Assembly: GCF_000525775.1 (NCBI RefSeq)
Contig: NZ_JALU01000015.1
Coordinates: forward strand, 1 to 64,000
Direction of reading: 5' to 3'
From: Mogibacterium timidum ATCC 33093
GTDB lineage: Bacteria > Bacillota > Clostridia > Peptostreptococcales > Anaerovoracaceae
DNA length: 64,000 bases
How positions within the stretch are numbered: position 1 is the stretch's first letter; every line of letters begins with the position of its first letter. Shown piece by piece: positions 23,266-32,056 of this stretch. The notes beneath the pieces are model-generated. The model was not told the origin of the DNA and searched no databases. It saw only the letters and a list, made by a program, of their open reading frames with translations. The position numbers and the translations under genes are program-made.

Positions 23266-25149
23266 AGCATTTACATACACAAATGCTACTGCCGCCATTA
23301 CAAGCAAGAGCAATGAACCGAGTCCGGTTTCATCACCGGTCTTAACGGTCTTAACGGTCTTAACAGACTTAACACGTGTACCTGCCTTATTAGCAACCTT
23401 ATCCTTTGCCGATTGTGGAGCCGTTCCGTTATTTGAAATACTTGCTGCAGCTATCATAAACTCCGACTCGCTTGATCCATTATCAAAGTTAACTTTGAGC
23501 TTGTGTCTTCCCGGCTTCAGTTTGCTCAGGAATTCTGCTTTGAGGCTAATTCTTACACTTCCTGCAGTCGCGGTGTAATCCTTCTTATCTACCGCTACAC
23601 CGTCAACTTCAATACCCTTGAAGTGATTGAAGGTGTTCTTGTCGTTAGACTTGGCTTTAATAACGAACAGCATATCTCCGCTTCCCGCCTTCCATACCGG
23701 AGTAACGTCACCCAGTATATGATAATCAGAAGGTATCTCTTCTATATTATCGCCGTTCGGTTTCTTGCCATCAATTCTCACAAGATGGATATAGTCAAGT
23801 GTCAGTCTTCCGTTCAGATCCTCGACATCATAGCCTTCCCGCACAGGCTGATACACACCATTGCGGTCCTTTTTCATCGTGAACTCGATTTTATCTCTCA
23901 TCTTGTAGGTGTCATTCTTATCAAGTACAAGCTCATACTTAACTCCACCCTCTACAACCAAATCGAGTCCTTCCCCTTTGCTTGGAGACTTCTTTATCTT
24001 GCCGTTATCCTTGCGAATAAGCTTAAATGGAAGTTCTCCCTTTGGCGCATACCCTTCGTTGGATAGAAGAAGTCCTACGGTACACGATGTATTCTCAATT
24101 GGCTTGGAGTCCTCGCCATTTTTCAACTTATGAAACACCAGCTTCGAAATAGGCTTCTCCGGAGCATCAAAGCCTTCGTCATAATCGTAGTAAAGCGGAT
24201 AATCGTTCTGGTACCTGCCGTAGACTCCCATCAGATGCTTGCTTTTGTATGCACCGGTAAGTTCATAATCATTATAGAAAGGATTATTACGTGGCACATC
24301 CATGCCGATTTTGTATTGACGTTCAGCCTTGAGCTTGACACCGGATATCTTGCCGTCTTTTACATACAGCTTCTGTGTCCATTCAAACTCCGTCATATCA
24401 AACACGTCAATCTGAACTCCGTCAGGAAGAGGCTTACCATCCTCAGTCTCGACCTTGATATCCTTAACATTAACGACTTCTCCTTTGTTCACCTTCTCCT
24501 TAGGCCCAGGTGCCGGCTCGGATCCATTTCCTCCTGAACCTGAGTTATCGTCGTGACTGTTAAGCTTTTGAAGCCTAATAACTGAAATCGGTTTGTCCTC
24601 TTTCATAGTCTTTGTATGTCTGTCATACCATACGGCTCCCTTTCCTTCCGAAGGAATCGCCATAGGAATAGTATCGAGATTGGGATCAGCATCGATCAGC
24701 TTATAATCATTGAATTTTGGTTCATTCCACGAGATGCCGAGTCTATACTCCTTGCCGGTACGCATCGCTATCTTGATCTTGCCGTCTTTTACCTTATATT
24801 CCCGCTGGAGGCTAATCTCCGGATCATCGAGATCAAACAGGAATCCATCTTCTATAGGCTTGCCGTCTGTATCGACAACAGCAATAGTTGCTGCAGCCAT
24901 CTCCGATGTAGATACTCGTTCCAATTTGTGATTTTTTGCAGCTTTTGCCCGAGCACCGACTGCTGTCCCTTTGCCATCTGCAATACCGTTGTTTTTAACA
25001 ACATGTGCTGCAGCAGCCTTTTTTGTCGTAGCTGCTTCATCCCGATTTCCCGAATCGTCTGCCATAACCTGATATGGTAACATAGTCATTATTATGGCAA
25101 AGGATAGGAAAATACCGGATAACTTTGAAATAAGTGTGTGTTTTTTCAT
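23245..25149 (-). CDS. cell-wall-anchored surface protein with repeated modules
   Basis: A 634-residue secreted protein. A signal peptide covers about residues 1-31. Modules of about 110 residues follow, each with a DGKP(I/L)-DG-D core, a (Y)KVKDGKI strand and a YKIG/YRLG strand, at about 90-190 and 225-340, with a diverged third at about 350-460. An X2-like domain lies at about 478-565 (VDGVAVDKKDYTATAGSV, LKPGRHKLKVNF), and the end has TVKTG, a hydrophobic helix and the tail RKRKN for sortase. The same X2-like domain occurs in the 15921-18929 protein. A nine-base unit repeats just before the sortase motif (VKTVKTVKTG). Confidence 0.85.
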   Translation of the reverse strand: MKKHTLISKLSGIFLSFAIIMTMLPYQVMADDSGNRDEAATTKKAAAAHVVKNNGIADGKGTAVGARAKAAKNHKLERVSTSEMAAATIAVVDTDGKPIEDGFLFDLDDPEISLQREYKVKDGKIKIAMRTGKEYRLGISWNEPKFNDYKLIDADPNLDTIPMAIPSEGKGAVWYDRHTKTMKEDKPISVIRLQKLNSHDDNSGSGGNGSEPAPGPKEKVNKGEVVNVKDIKVETEDGKPLPDGVQIDVFDMTEFEWTQKLYVKDGKISGVKLKAERQYKIGMDVPRNNPFYNDYELTGAYKSKHLMGVYGRYQNDYPLYYDYDEGFDAPEKPISKLVFHKLKNGEDSKPIENTSCTVGLLLSNEGYAPKGELPFKLIRKDNGKIKKSPSKGEGLDLVVEGGVKYELVLDKNDTYKMRDKIEFTMKKDRNGVYQPVREGYDVEDLNGRLTLDYIHLVRIDGKKPNGDNIEEIPSDYHILGDVTPVWKAGSGDMLFVIKAKSNDKNTFNHFKGIEVDGVAVDKKDYTATAGSVRISLKAEFLSKLKPGRHKLKVNFDNGSSESEFMIAAASISNNGTAPQSAKDKVANKAGTRVKSVKTVKTVKTGDETGLGSLLLLVMAAVAFVYVNALRKRKN

Positions 25150-25426
25150 GTTATTCTTTCCTTAATCATCATGTAGGTAGTAACGATTGATGCATACAAC
25201 GCTCATCTCAAGCTGTTCCCCAATCCAGCCCTTGGAATGCGACCAATGCATCGTGCTAATTGTATAATATCGTGCATATTCAAAGGATTGTATTTTTGAA
25301 TACCTTTCTGTCTGTTATAAATTTAATTTATCGCACGATATATTGACAATTCCTTAATTTATCACCTTGCTTTTACCAACTCGTTTTGTCCTATAACCCC
25401 AACTACGCAAGTTTACGCATTTTGGT

Positions 25427-26491
25427 CTACCCGGCACTAATGTATTCATCATATATTTCTTTATCTACATGCTTCCGTATCTTCCGGCGAACTCCTTTGG
25501 AGCGTGCTTTTATCTCTTCACGAGTTTTATCATCTAACTCGATAACTTTTGTGCCACTCTTTTTGACGGTATTTATCTGCCTTTGGATGCGCTTATCTGC
25601 CTGCTTTCTGGCATAGATGGTAGCATTAGCGGATGCTTCATCCATAATCTTTTGATCCTTTGCAGATAGCGTATTATAGAAATCCTCATTCATAATAAGT
25701 GAAATCATGTGAGGTAGATGATTAGTTTCAACAATATATTTCTGTTGCTCGTAAAGCTTATTGGAGACGATGACCTCATAAGGATTCTCCTGTGCATCAA
25801 TGGTATGCTGCTGAAGCCCGATATACACCTCGGCGAAACTCATAGGCAGCGGATTAGCACCTATAGATTCCCAGAAGTTCAGATGATAGCTATTTTCCAT
25901 AGTGCGGATTTTCTGTCCCTTGAAGTCATCTATACTCTGAACCTTCCTGTTTGTGCTCATGACGCGGAACCCTTGGTCTGCTATGCCCAGGAAGTGATAT
26001 CCACCCTTACTGTAAGTCGTATTTAGGAGCCTTCTGAACCTTGCTTTGTCTAAAATCGCTCTGTAATCATCCATAGAATCATAAATTTCCGGTAAATCGA
26101 ACACCGCCAGATCAGGCATAAATGTCACCTGCGGGCCGGTATTCTGCACGATGAAAGGTATATCTCCATCTCGGCAGCTTTCGAGAAGATCTCTGTCTCC
26201 GCCGAGCGTTGAATTGGGATAAACTTGAATTTTTATACGGCCGTCGCTCAGTCTGTATACTTCAGAAGCAAATTTATCAGCATAAAGCTGGGTAACAGTA
26301 TCCTCCGGACTTGCTGTAGCGAGTGGTAATGCATAACGCTGCTCCCCGCCGTCTTCTACGGCTTTGACAGCTTTTTTTGCTTTTGACTTGCTGTACCCGG
26401 AGTTGCCTGAACTGATAGAACAGCTTGAGAGGAAAAGCAAATGTATTGTTATGAGGATTAAGGTGATGGTCAGCATTTTTTTGTTTTTCAT
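25427..26491 (-). CDS. dctP: TRAP transporter substrate-binding protein (DctP family)
   Basis: A 354-residue lipoprotein with lipobox LSSC after a hydrophobic signal. The DctP fold is shown by YADKFASEVYRLSDGRIKIQVYPNSTLGGDRDLLE, split over two strands, and by the conserved arginine in KGQKIRTMEN, which clamps the ligand carboxylate. The AUG at 26491 is chosen for GAGGAAG upstream. It is the last gene of dctQ-dctM-dctP. The neighbouring aroD/aroE genes suggest a cyclic hydroxy-acid such as quinate or shikimate rather than a C4-dicarboxylate. Confidence 0.9.
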   Translation of the reverse strand: MKNKKMLTITLILITIHLLFLSSCSISSGNSGYSKSKAKKAVKAVEDGGEQRYALPLATASPEDTVTQLYADKFASEVYRLSDGRIKIQVYPNSTLGGDRDLLESCRDGDIPFIVQNTGPQVTFMPDLAVFDLPEIYDSMDDYRAILDKARFRRLLNTTYSKGGYHFLGIADQGFRVMSTNRKVQSIDDFKGQKIRTMENSYHLNFWESIGANPLPMSFAEVYIGLQQHTIDAQENPYEVIVSNKLYEQQKYIVETNHLPHMISLIMNEDFYNTLSAKDQKIMDEASANATIYARKQADKRIQRQINTVKKSGTKVIELDDKTREEIKARSKGVRRKIRKHVDKEIYDEYISAG

Positions 26492-26577
26492 TCCGCATCT
26501 TCCTCGTATAATATTTCTTACCGACACATTTTCTTATGAAAAAGTGTCCTACAATAACTCGTTCAACCTTGGATATC

Positions 26578-27867
26578 CTATAGCAGCGCCAGCGAAAGCG
26601 CCGGGATAAATGTTATCAGCACAAGAGCCACGAGAAAATATCCAATCATAGGAAGAGCTTTTTTCGCGATATCCATGACTGAAACATCTGTTATGGAGGC
26701 GGCTACAAATAGATTGACTCCGATAGGAGGAGTGATAAAGCCTATGGCCAGGTTCACCACCATGATGACTCCGAATTGGATAGGATTCACGCCTATGTTC
26801 GTAGCTATAGGGAGCAGGATAGGTGTCAGGATCAGGATTGCCGGCGTTGTATCCATGACCATTCCTACGATGAGCAGGAATGCGTTTATAATGAACAGGA
26901 TTATAATCTTGCTGTGAAAATTTGAGCTGATAAGCTCGCTGACTGTCTGAGGCACCTGCATCAGTGTTAGTACTCTCGAGAAAGCCGTAGAAGCGGCTAG
27001 GATGAAGAGTATCGGGGTGAAGGTACGAATGGCTTCCTTAAATATTTCTCCGAGATCCTTCAGATGAATACTCTTATATACCAGCAGGCTGATAATAAGG
27101 GCATAGAACACGGAGATGACGGCAGCCTCGGTAGGTGAAGCGACTCCCGAATATATACATCCCAGGATAATAACCGGACTCAGAATAGCGAAAAAGCTAT
27201 CCTTAAGTACGGTTACGAGGCTTCTGTCATGTAGCTTTTGTACTTCCGTCCGAATCCTGAGCTTATCCTCACCATGCTTCCGGCAATAATAAAATGCATA
27301 GACCATCAGGAGGATGCCGATGAGCAGACCGGGTATGATACCGGCAATAAAAAGGTCACTGACTGATGCCCCGGATGCCATGCCGTACATGATAAAGGGA
27401 ATACTTGGAGGGATAATAACTCCCAGGCCGCCTGCGACTGCCACGATGGCTGTCGTGAATTTGAGGTCGTAGCCAAGCTCTGTGAGGATAGGGATGGTCA
27501 TACTACCTACAGCAGCTACCGTCGCCGGCGCAGAGCCTGAAATGGCTCCGTAGAACAGACAGGTAACAATGACTGCGCAAGGCATTCCGGCCGTGCGATT
27601 CCCGAGAAAGTAGGCGAAGACGTCAAAGAGCTTCTTGGAGATTCCACCCTTAGCCATGATGATTCCTGACAGGACGAACATAGGCACCGCCAAAAGAGGA
27701 AAGGAATCAAGCCCACCGAACATGGCACGCACCATATATTTCGCACCGACTGTAAATGACGGATCCGCCAGTGAGGGCAGTACTGATGTGATACCGAGAG
27801 CGATCCCCACCGGTATGGCGATGATGAGCAGTAGAACGAAGATGATGAAGAGGATACCTATCGACAT
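26578..27867 (-). CDS. dctM: TRAP transporter large permease (DctM family)
   Basis: A 429-residue membrane protein with about 12 helices and the DctM motifs VPMFVLSGIIMAKGGISKKLFD, in two stretches, GAISGSAPATVAAVGSMTIP and GFITPPIGVNLFVA. It is the sodium-coupled channel subunit. It overlaps the dctQ stop by 10 bp and precedes dctP by 86 bp, so the three form one transport operon. Confidence 0.93.
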   Translation of the reverse strand: MSIGILFIIFVLLLIIAIPVGIALGITSVLPSLADPSFTVGAKYMVRAMFGGLDSFPLLAVPMFVLSGIIMAKGGISKKLFDVFAYFLGNRTAGMPCAVIVTCLFYGAISGSAPATVAAVGSMTIPILTELGYDLKFTTAIVAVAGGLGVIIPPSIPFIMYGMASGASVSDLFIAGIIPGLLIGILLMVYAFYYCRKHGEDKLRIRTEVQKLHDRSLVTVLKDSFFAILSPVIILGCIYSGVASPTEAAVISVFYALIISLLVYKSIHLKDLGEIFKEAIRTFTPILFILAASTAFSRVLTLMQVPQTVSELISSNFHSKIIILFIINAFLLIVGMVMDTTPAILILTPILLPIATNIGVNPIQFGVIMVVNLAIGFITPPIGVNLFVAASITDVSVMDIAKKALPMIGYFLVALVLITFIPALSLALL

Positions 27868-28448
27868 TTATACTTCACCTCCCCGTTAGTGGAATCAAGG
27901 TGTTCTGCATTCGCCTCGATAACAGCATCTGTGCCGGAGCGCTCAGGATGTATAGGATCATAGACATTCTTGCCAATGGCAATTTTGAATTCGATAATCC
28001 AGCGCTGCACAATACGAAATGCCACAAGGATGAATGATACAAATGGTGCCGCTTGTATATAGTACATGGGGATTGAGCAGGCAGGAGATACCTGACCGCT
28101 CTCCACGGCAGACATCATGTATGAGAACGCAATAGGAATCATATATATGAAGAAAATTAACTCAAAGGTATGGTTCACAATCTTGAAGATTGCGTTGCCG
28201 CGTCTGGGAAAGATAGAAACGAACTGTTCAATCTTGATGGATAAACACTTCTTGCTGCAATAGCTGACGCTAAGAAATCCGCTCCATATGAACATGTAGC
28301 GGGTTAATTCCTCAGACCAGGATAACGACATACCGAAAACATATCGAGAGACTACTTGTATGCCCATGATCATTGTCATCCCTATGAGAAGTGCGATTAA
28401 CAGCGATTCCTCCAAGCTTTCGTCGAGAAAATGAATCACTTTCTTCAT
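27858..28448 (-). CDS. dctQ: TRAP transporter small permease (DctQ family)
   Basis: A 196-residue protein with four helices and the DctQ landmarks VVSRYVFGMSLSWSEELTRYMFIW, in two parts, and a conserved aromatic cluster. It supports the DctM subunit. The C-terminal hydrophilic tail of about 40 residues is longer than usual. GAAGGAG precedes the AUG, and it is the first gene of the operon. Confidence 0.9.
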   Translation of the reverse strand: MKKVIHFLDESLEESLLIALLIGMTMIMGIQVVSRYVFGMSLSWSEELTRYMFIWSGFLSVSYCSKKCLSIKIEQFVSIFPRRGNAIFKIVNHTFELIFFIYMIPIAFSYMMSAVESGQVSPACSIPMYYIQAAPFVSFILVAFRIVQRWIIEFKIAIGKNVYDPIHPERSGTDAVIEANAEHLDSTNGEVKYKCR

Positions 28449-28490
28449 AGCATTCTCCTTCCGATCAAAACGTTTACAGGATATGTAAAT

Positions 28491-28526
28491 AAAAAGGGAA
28501 AGGCTGGGTTCTATAAGAACCCAACC
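28491..28526 (-). terminator. terminator after aroD
   Basis: Arms 28502-28512 (GGCTGGGTTCT) and 28516-28526 form an 11-bp stem, followed on the minus strand by TTTCCCTTTTT. It separates aroD from the TRAP operon. Confidence 0.8.
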
Positions 28527-28546
28527 TTAAGCACATTGTATAGCAT

Positions 28547-29308
28547 TTATAACGCGTTGTGCAATAGTGTAAGTACGGTGCTGAGGTCGTTTACACCCAT
28601 CTGTCCGGGAGCAGATGCCTTTTTCGCTGCTCCGAAGGTGAGCGCTGAGCCGAATACTTCACCGCAAAGTCTCGATATTACACCGGTTCCTGCCATCGAC
28701 ATGGTGATGATAGGGCGATCTGCGTATTCTCTATACATCTCCTCTGTAGCAGCGAGAAGTGTGAGAACATCTTTCTTGCTTGTCGGCATCACCGCAATCT
28801 TCGGAATATCTGCGTCCAAATCCTGCATTTTGCGGAGTCGTGAAACGATATCATCCTTATCCGGAGTCTTGTCGAAATCATGATTTGAAGCAACTACCCT
28901 GACCCCTGCCTTATGGGCACCGGTGATAATTTTCTTTACGATATCGTCTCCGGTGAACACCTCTACATCCACGAGATCGACGTAATCGGTCTCTGCAGCC
29001 TTGATGTTAAGCTCTGCGTAAGCATCCGCCTCAATAGCCTTTTCTCCCCCTTCTTTGGAGGTACGGAATGTCATGAGCAAGGGTAGGTCTCCGAGGGCTG
29101 CTCTCAGTTCCTTGAGCGTATCTTCAACCTTACCGAAATCGAACACGCTCTCGAACCAATCGACACGCCATTCGACCACATCTACAGGAAGGTTATCAAG
29201 ACTCTTGGCCTCGGCGATGATATCTTCTTTTGTAATGCCGACAATAGGTACACAAATCTTCGGTATGCCGGAGCCGATTTCTACATTTCTTACTTTCACT
29301 GTCTTCAT
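28547..29308 (-). CDS. aroD: type I 3-dehydroquinate dehydratase
   Basis: A 253-residue TIM-barrel enzyme that forms a Schiff base with 3-dehydroquinate and eliminates water to 3-dehydroshikimate. Visible active-site motifs are VVEWRVDWFE (the Glu/Arg substrate clamp), VVASNHDFDKTP with the catalytic His, and KIAVMPTSKKDV with the Schiff-base Lys. No clear ribosome binding site precedes the AUG at 29308. Being next to TRAP and MFS transporters and opposite aroE, it is more likely catabolic than part of an aromatic amino acid operon. Confidence 0.93.
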   Translation of the reverse strand: MKTVKVRNVEIGSGIPKICVPIVGITKEDIIAEAKSLDNLPVDVVEWRVDWFESVFDFGKVEDTLKELRAALGDLPLLMTFRTSKEGGEKAIEADAYAELNIKAAETDYVDLVDVEVFTGDDIVKKIITGAHKAGVRVVASNHDFDKTPDKDDIVSRLRKMQDLDADIPKIAVMPTSKKDVLTLLAATEEMYREYADRPIITMSMAGTGVISRLCGEVFGSALTFGAAKKASAPGQMGVNDLSTVLTLLHNAL

Positions 29309-29320
29309 GTCTATACGTAT

Positions 29321-29357
29321 AATCCAATCATCGAGGATGGTGATTGGATTTTTTTCC
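29321..29357 (+). terminator. plus-strand terminator upstream of aroD, antisense to it
   Basis: AATCCAATCA (29321-29330) and TGATTGGATT (29341-29350) form a perfect 10-bp stem followed on the plus strand by a T run to about 29357. All nearby genes are on the minus strand, so it would end an antisense transcript of aroD or reflect an older arrangement. Confidence 0.55.
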
Positions 29358-29476
29358 TTTCTCCCGGATTCTTCCGGGCATTCAATTACATCTCTGATAT
29401 ATTCCTATCAGGCACTGTGGCTCTGCATCTATATCACTACAGCTTTAACCGGTATGAAGAGCCTCAGACCACACCA

Positions 29477-30682
29477 TTATTCCTGATTAACTTCCACCAT
29501 CTTCGAATATCGCATGTTTACGAAGAGTCCGAGCAGTACCCCTACTGCCGTGAGTATTATGTTCATCATCATTACACCGGATGGGCTCATCTTTGCTGCG
29601 GCTGTCAGTAAAGTATAATTGCAGAGAGAAGACGCTATCATAACGAGTGCTGTAACAGTTCCCTTAATCTTAGGGAAGATCATGTTGCAAACGGATGTTG
29701 CGATCTGAAGCAGACCGCCGGCACCTGCCCAGCCGATAAGGAATGCCCCTACGGTGCAGAGAGTCTGGGATTTTACAAGGTATACCGCAATCATCGTCAC
29801 CAGACAGATCACCGGATAAACGAAGATAAAACGAACGTCTCTAACCTTTTTAGTTAGAAGTGCAGTAACAATGAGTGCGAGGAAGGTTCCAAGCGAATAA
29901 TATGTCTGCATCTTAGATGGATCTGCCCAACCTACAACGTCTTTGGCGAAGTTCTGTGCGCAGTTCAGCCATAGCTGAAATGTACCGGTAGTCGTAAATC
30001 CGATGAGAATCATTGCGATGGATTCAATTGAGAAGTGAGTGGCTTTAATGTTTTGCATAAGCCCTTCCTTCTTCTCTTTCTTAGCATCTGCATCAGGAAG
30101 AGGCAAGAAGAATATTAGTGCTGCAAGCACAATATAGCTGAGTCCTGCAACATAGAAAAGTGTGTTGTATGACTTCATACCGGCCGCCGTTGTAGTAACG
30201 GTTATTCCTAAAATAAATGGAATCAGCATCTGCGAGATAGATATGAAGAATTTGATTCCCATAGTAGCAACGCCCGGAGCCTTTGAGAATATTTCACTAA
30301 CACCGGGATATATGCCTGTATCGAGGAATGAGTTGGCTATACCCCCGACAATAGCACAGATGTAGGCTATCTGATAACCTCCGTGTGAGCTTGCATTGAA
30401 TGCTGCTGCCAGACCGATAAGATAGATAGCGTATGAAAGTCCACCGATGACGCAAGATACGCGTCTGCCCAGCTTATCGGATAACGGGCCTGCAAATGGC
30501 AGGGCTATAAGCCGCCCGAGTCCAAGTGCAGCCGAAATAGCTGTGATGGCCATAGCCTCGACTCCCCAGCTCGCAGCAAGTGCATCTTTGATAAGAGCCT
30601 GTCCCAAGATGGCAGCTCCTATACCGTGTAAAAAGTAGTTCAAGTACATGACTAATGCACTTGGCAAATATTTCTTGTTCAT
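29477..30682 (-). CDS. MFS transporter
   Basis: A 401-residue membrane protein with 12 helices. The MFS loop motif is present as GPLSDKLGRRVS, and a long hydrophilic loop (DADAKKEKKEG) separates the two halves. It belongs to the sugar/organic-acid branch of the superfamily. It is divergent from the LysR gene and upstream of aroD, suggesting uptake of quinate, shikimate or a related acid, or export of its product. The substrate is inferred only from neighbours. Confidence 0.88.
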   Translation of the reverse strand: MNKKYLPSALVMYLNYFLHGIGAAILGQALIKDALAASWGVEAMAITAISAALGLGRLIALPFAGPLSDKLGRRVSCVIGGLSYAIYLIGLAAAFNASSHGGYQIAYICAIVGGIANSFLDTGIYPGVSEIFSKAPGVATMGIKFFISISQMLIPFILGITVTTTAAGMKSYNTLFYVAGLSYIVLAALIFFLPLPDADAKKEKKEGLMQNIKATHFSIESIAMILIGFTTTGTFQLWLNCAQNFAKDVVGWADPSKMQTYYSLGTFLALIVTALLTKKVRDVRFIFVYPVICLVTMIAVYLVKSQTLCTVGAFLIGWAGAGGLLQIATSVCNMIFPKIKGTVTALVMIASSLCNYTLLTAAAKMSPSGVMMMNIILTAVGVLLGLFVNMRYSKMVEVNQE

Positions 30683-30779
30683 TTAAGTTCTCCTCACCAC
30701 AAAGTGTAACTAAATAATTATGTTCTTTTAATTTCATCACATTTCGTCACAAACGTAGAAACATAGCCTGCCTTTAGCT

Positions 30780-30858
30780 GTTAAATGTTTAACTAATATT
30801 TGTAAATAGTCTATCAATATTTTGAACTGCACTCCAATGCTAATTGATGGCACAATTA
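30780..30858. promoter_or_regulatory. LysR-type operator candidates in the divergent promoter region
   Basis: Two palindromes lie in the 270-bp gap between the MFS gene and the LysR gene: GTTAAA-TG-TTTAAC (30780-30793) and TAATTG-N6-CAATTA (30841-30858). The second has the spacing of a T-N11-A LysR box (ATTG-N6-CAAT). Their place between divergent genes is the usual one for such regulators. Confidence 0.5.
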
Positions 30859-30952
30859 ATGCACAAAAGGTATCAATGATATATAATCACTATAACACAA
30901 TGACGTTAATCGAAAACAAATGCATCGGACAGAAGGTTATCGAGGTGTGGCT

Positions 30953-31849
30953 ATGACATTGAATCAATTGCGCTATTTTTTGGCAGTAGCTGAGCATGAA
31001 AATTACAGAAGGGCGGCTGAGAAGCTTTATATTTCCCAGCCTTCACTCTCGCGCTCAATATCATCGCTCGAGGCCGAGCTGGGAGTTCTGTTGTTTGATA
31101 AGAGCGGCAGAGGAATAGAGCTCACTAAGGAAGGCAGACTGTTCCTCATACATGCAGAGAGAATTATTCGCGAATGTGACGTGGCCCTGAACCGCATGCA
31201 GGAAATCGCCAAGGGTGGCGGGCAGGTCGATATAGGTTACGTATATCCGTTGGCCAATCATTATATTCCCCATCTCGTTCGCTCCTTTCTTAAACAGGAA
31301 GAAAATGAAGGTATTTCCTTCAACTTTTACCAAGGACATACCCCTGCTATTATCGCTAAGCTAAAGATGGGAGAGCTTGATGTAGGCTTCGGTGGTCACA
31401 TACCTGACGATGAGGATCTGGATTTTTATCCAATTATAAAGGAAGAGCTGGTTATTATTACACCTAAAGGTCATCCGCTCGACTCTCAAGATTCCATATC
31501 CATCAATGAATTAAACAACTACCCTCTCATCAGCTATGAACGTGGTGCATGGATGGGAAAGTATATGGTGCGCCTGTGCGCGAAGCTATCGCTTTCGCCG
31601 GATGTTGCATTCGAATGTCCTGATGAACACTCTATTCATGCCCTGGTTTCCGAGGGCTTCGGCATTGCATTGGTACCTAACATCGATGAGCTCGATGAAG
31701 GAAAAATTACTCTCCATAGAGTGAAGGATCTTGAGCTCTACCATCACACTTATATGATATGCATGAAGAATCATTTCTTAATGCCGGCCGCCAAACACTT
31801 CAAGGAATATGTCGAGGCCGGCTGCATCAAAGAAAAAGAGGAAGAATAA
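30953..31849 (+). CDS. LysR-family transcriptional regulator
   Basis: A 298-residue regulator. The winged helix-turn-helix covers residues 1-60 (LNQLRYFLAVAEHENYRRAA, SQPSLSRSISSLE), and a type 2 periplasmic-binding-like effector domain follows. The AUG at 30953 has GAGGTG upstream; the AUG at 30920 would add an atypical leader. It is divergent from the MFS/aroD genes and precedes the reductase and aroE, so it probably senses a quinate/shikimate-like ligand and controls both arms. Confidence 0.93.
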   Translation: MTLNQLRYFLAVAEHENYRRAAEKLYISQPSLSRSISSLEAELGVLLFDKSGRGIELTKEGRLFLIHAERIIRECDVALNRMQEIAKGGGQVDIGYVYPLANHYIPHLVRSFLKQEENEGISFNFYQGHTPAIIAKLKMGELDVGFGGHIPDDEDLDFYPIIKEELVIITPKGHPLDSQDSISINELNNYPLISYERGAWMGKYMVRLCAKLSLSPDVAFECPDEHSIHALVSEGFGIALVPNIDELDEGKITLHRVKDLELYHHTYMICMKNHFLMPAAKHFKEYVEAGCIKEKEEE

Positions 31850-31879
31850 TCTCTGAACCTGTAAGATGAAAGTGGACAC

Positions 31880-31911
31880 GAAAAAGGAATAATCTCTATC
31901 CTTTTTCTTTT
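31880..31911 (+). terminator. terminator after the LysR gene
   Basis: GAAAAAGGA (31880-31888) and TCCTTTTTC (31899-31907) form a perfect 9-bp stem followed by TTTT. It separates the regulator from the reductase-aroE genes, which must have their own promoter. Confidence 0.75.
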
Positions 31912-32056
31912 GATAAACATATATCAATTAATAGCTTGTACGTATCAGTTGTCGCACTAAATTGTAATTTTATTTAACAATCTTCTCATATAAAATAAAT
32001 TTGTCACAAACATGAACCAGCCTATGAAAAATTCTATGGACAAAGAGAGGATTATT

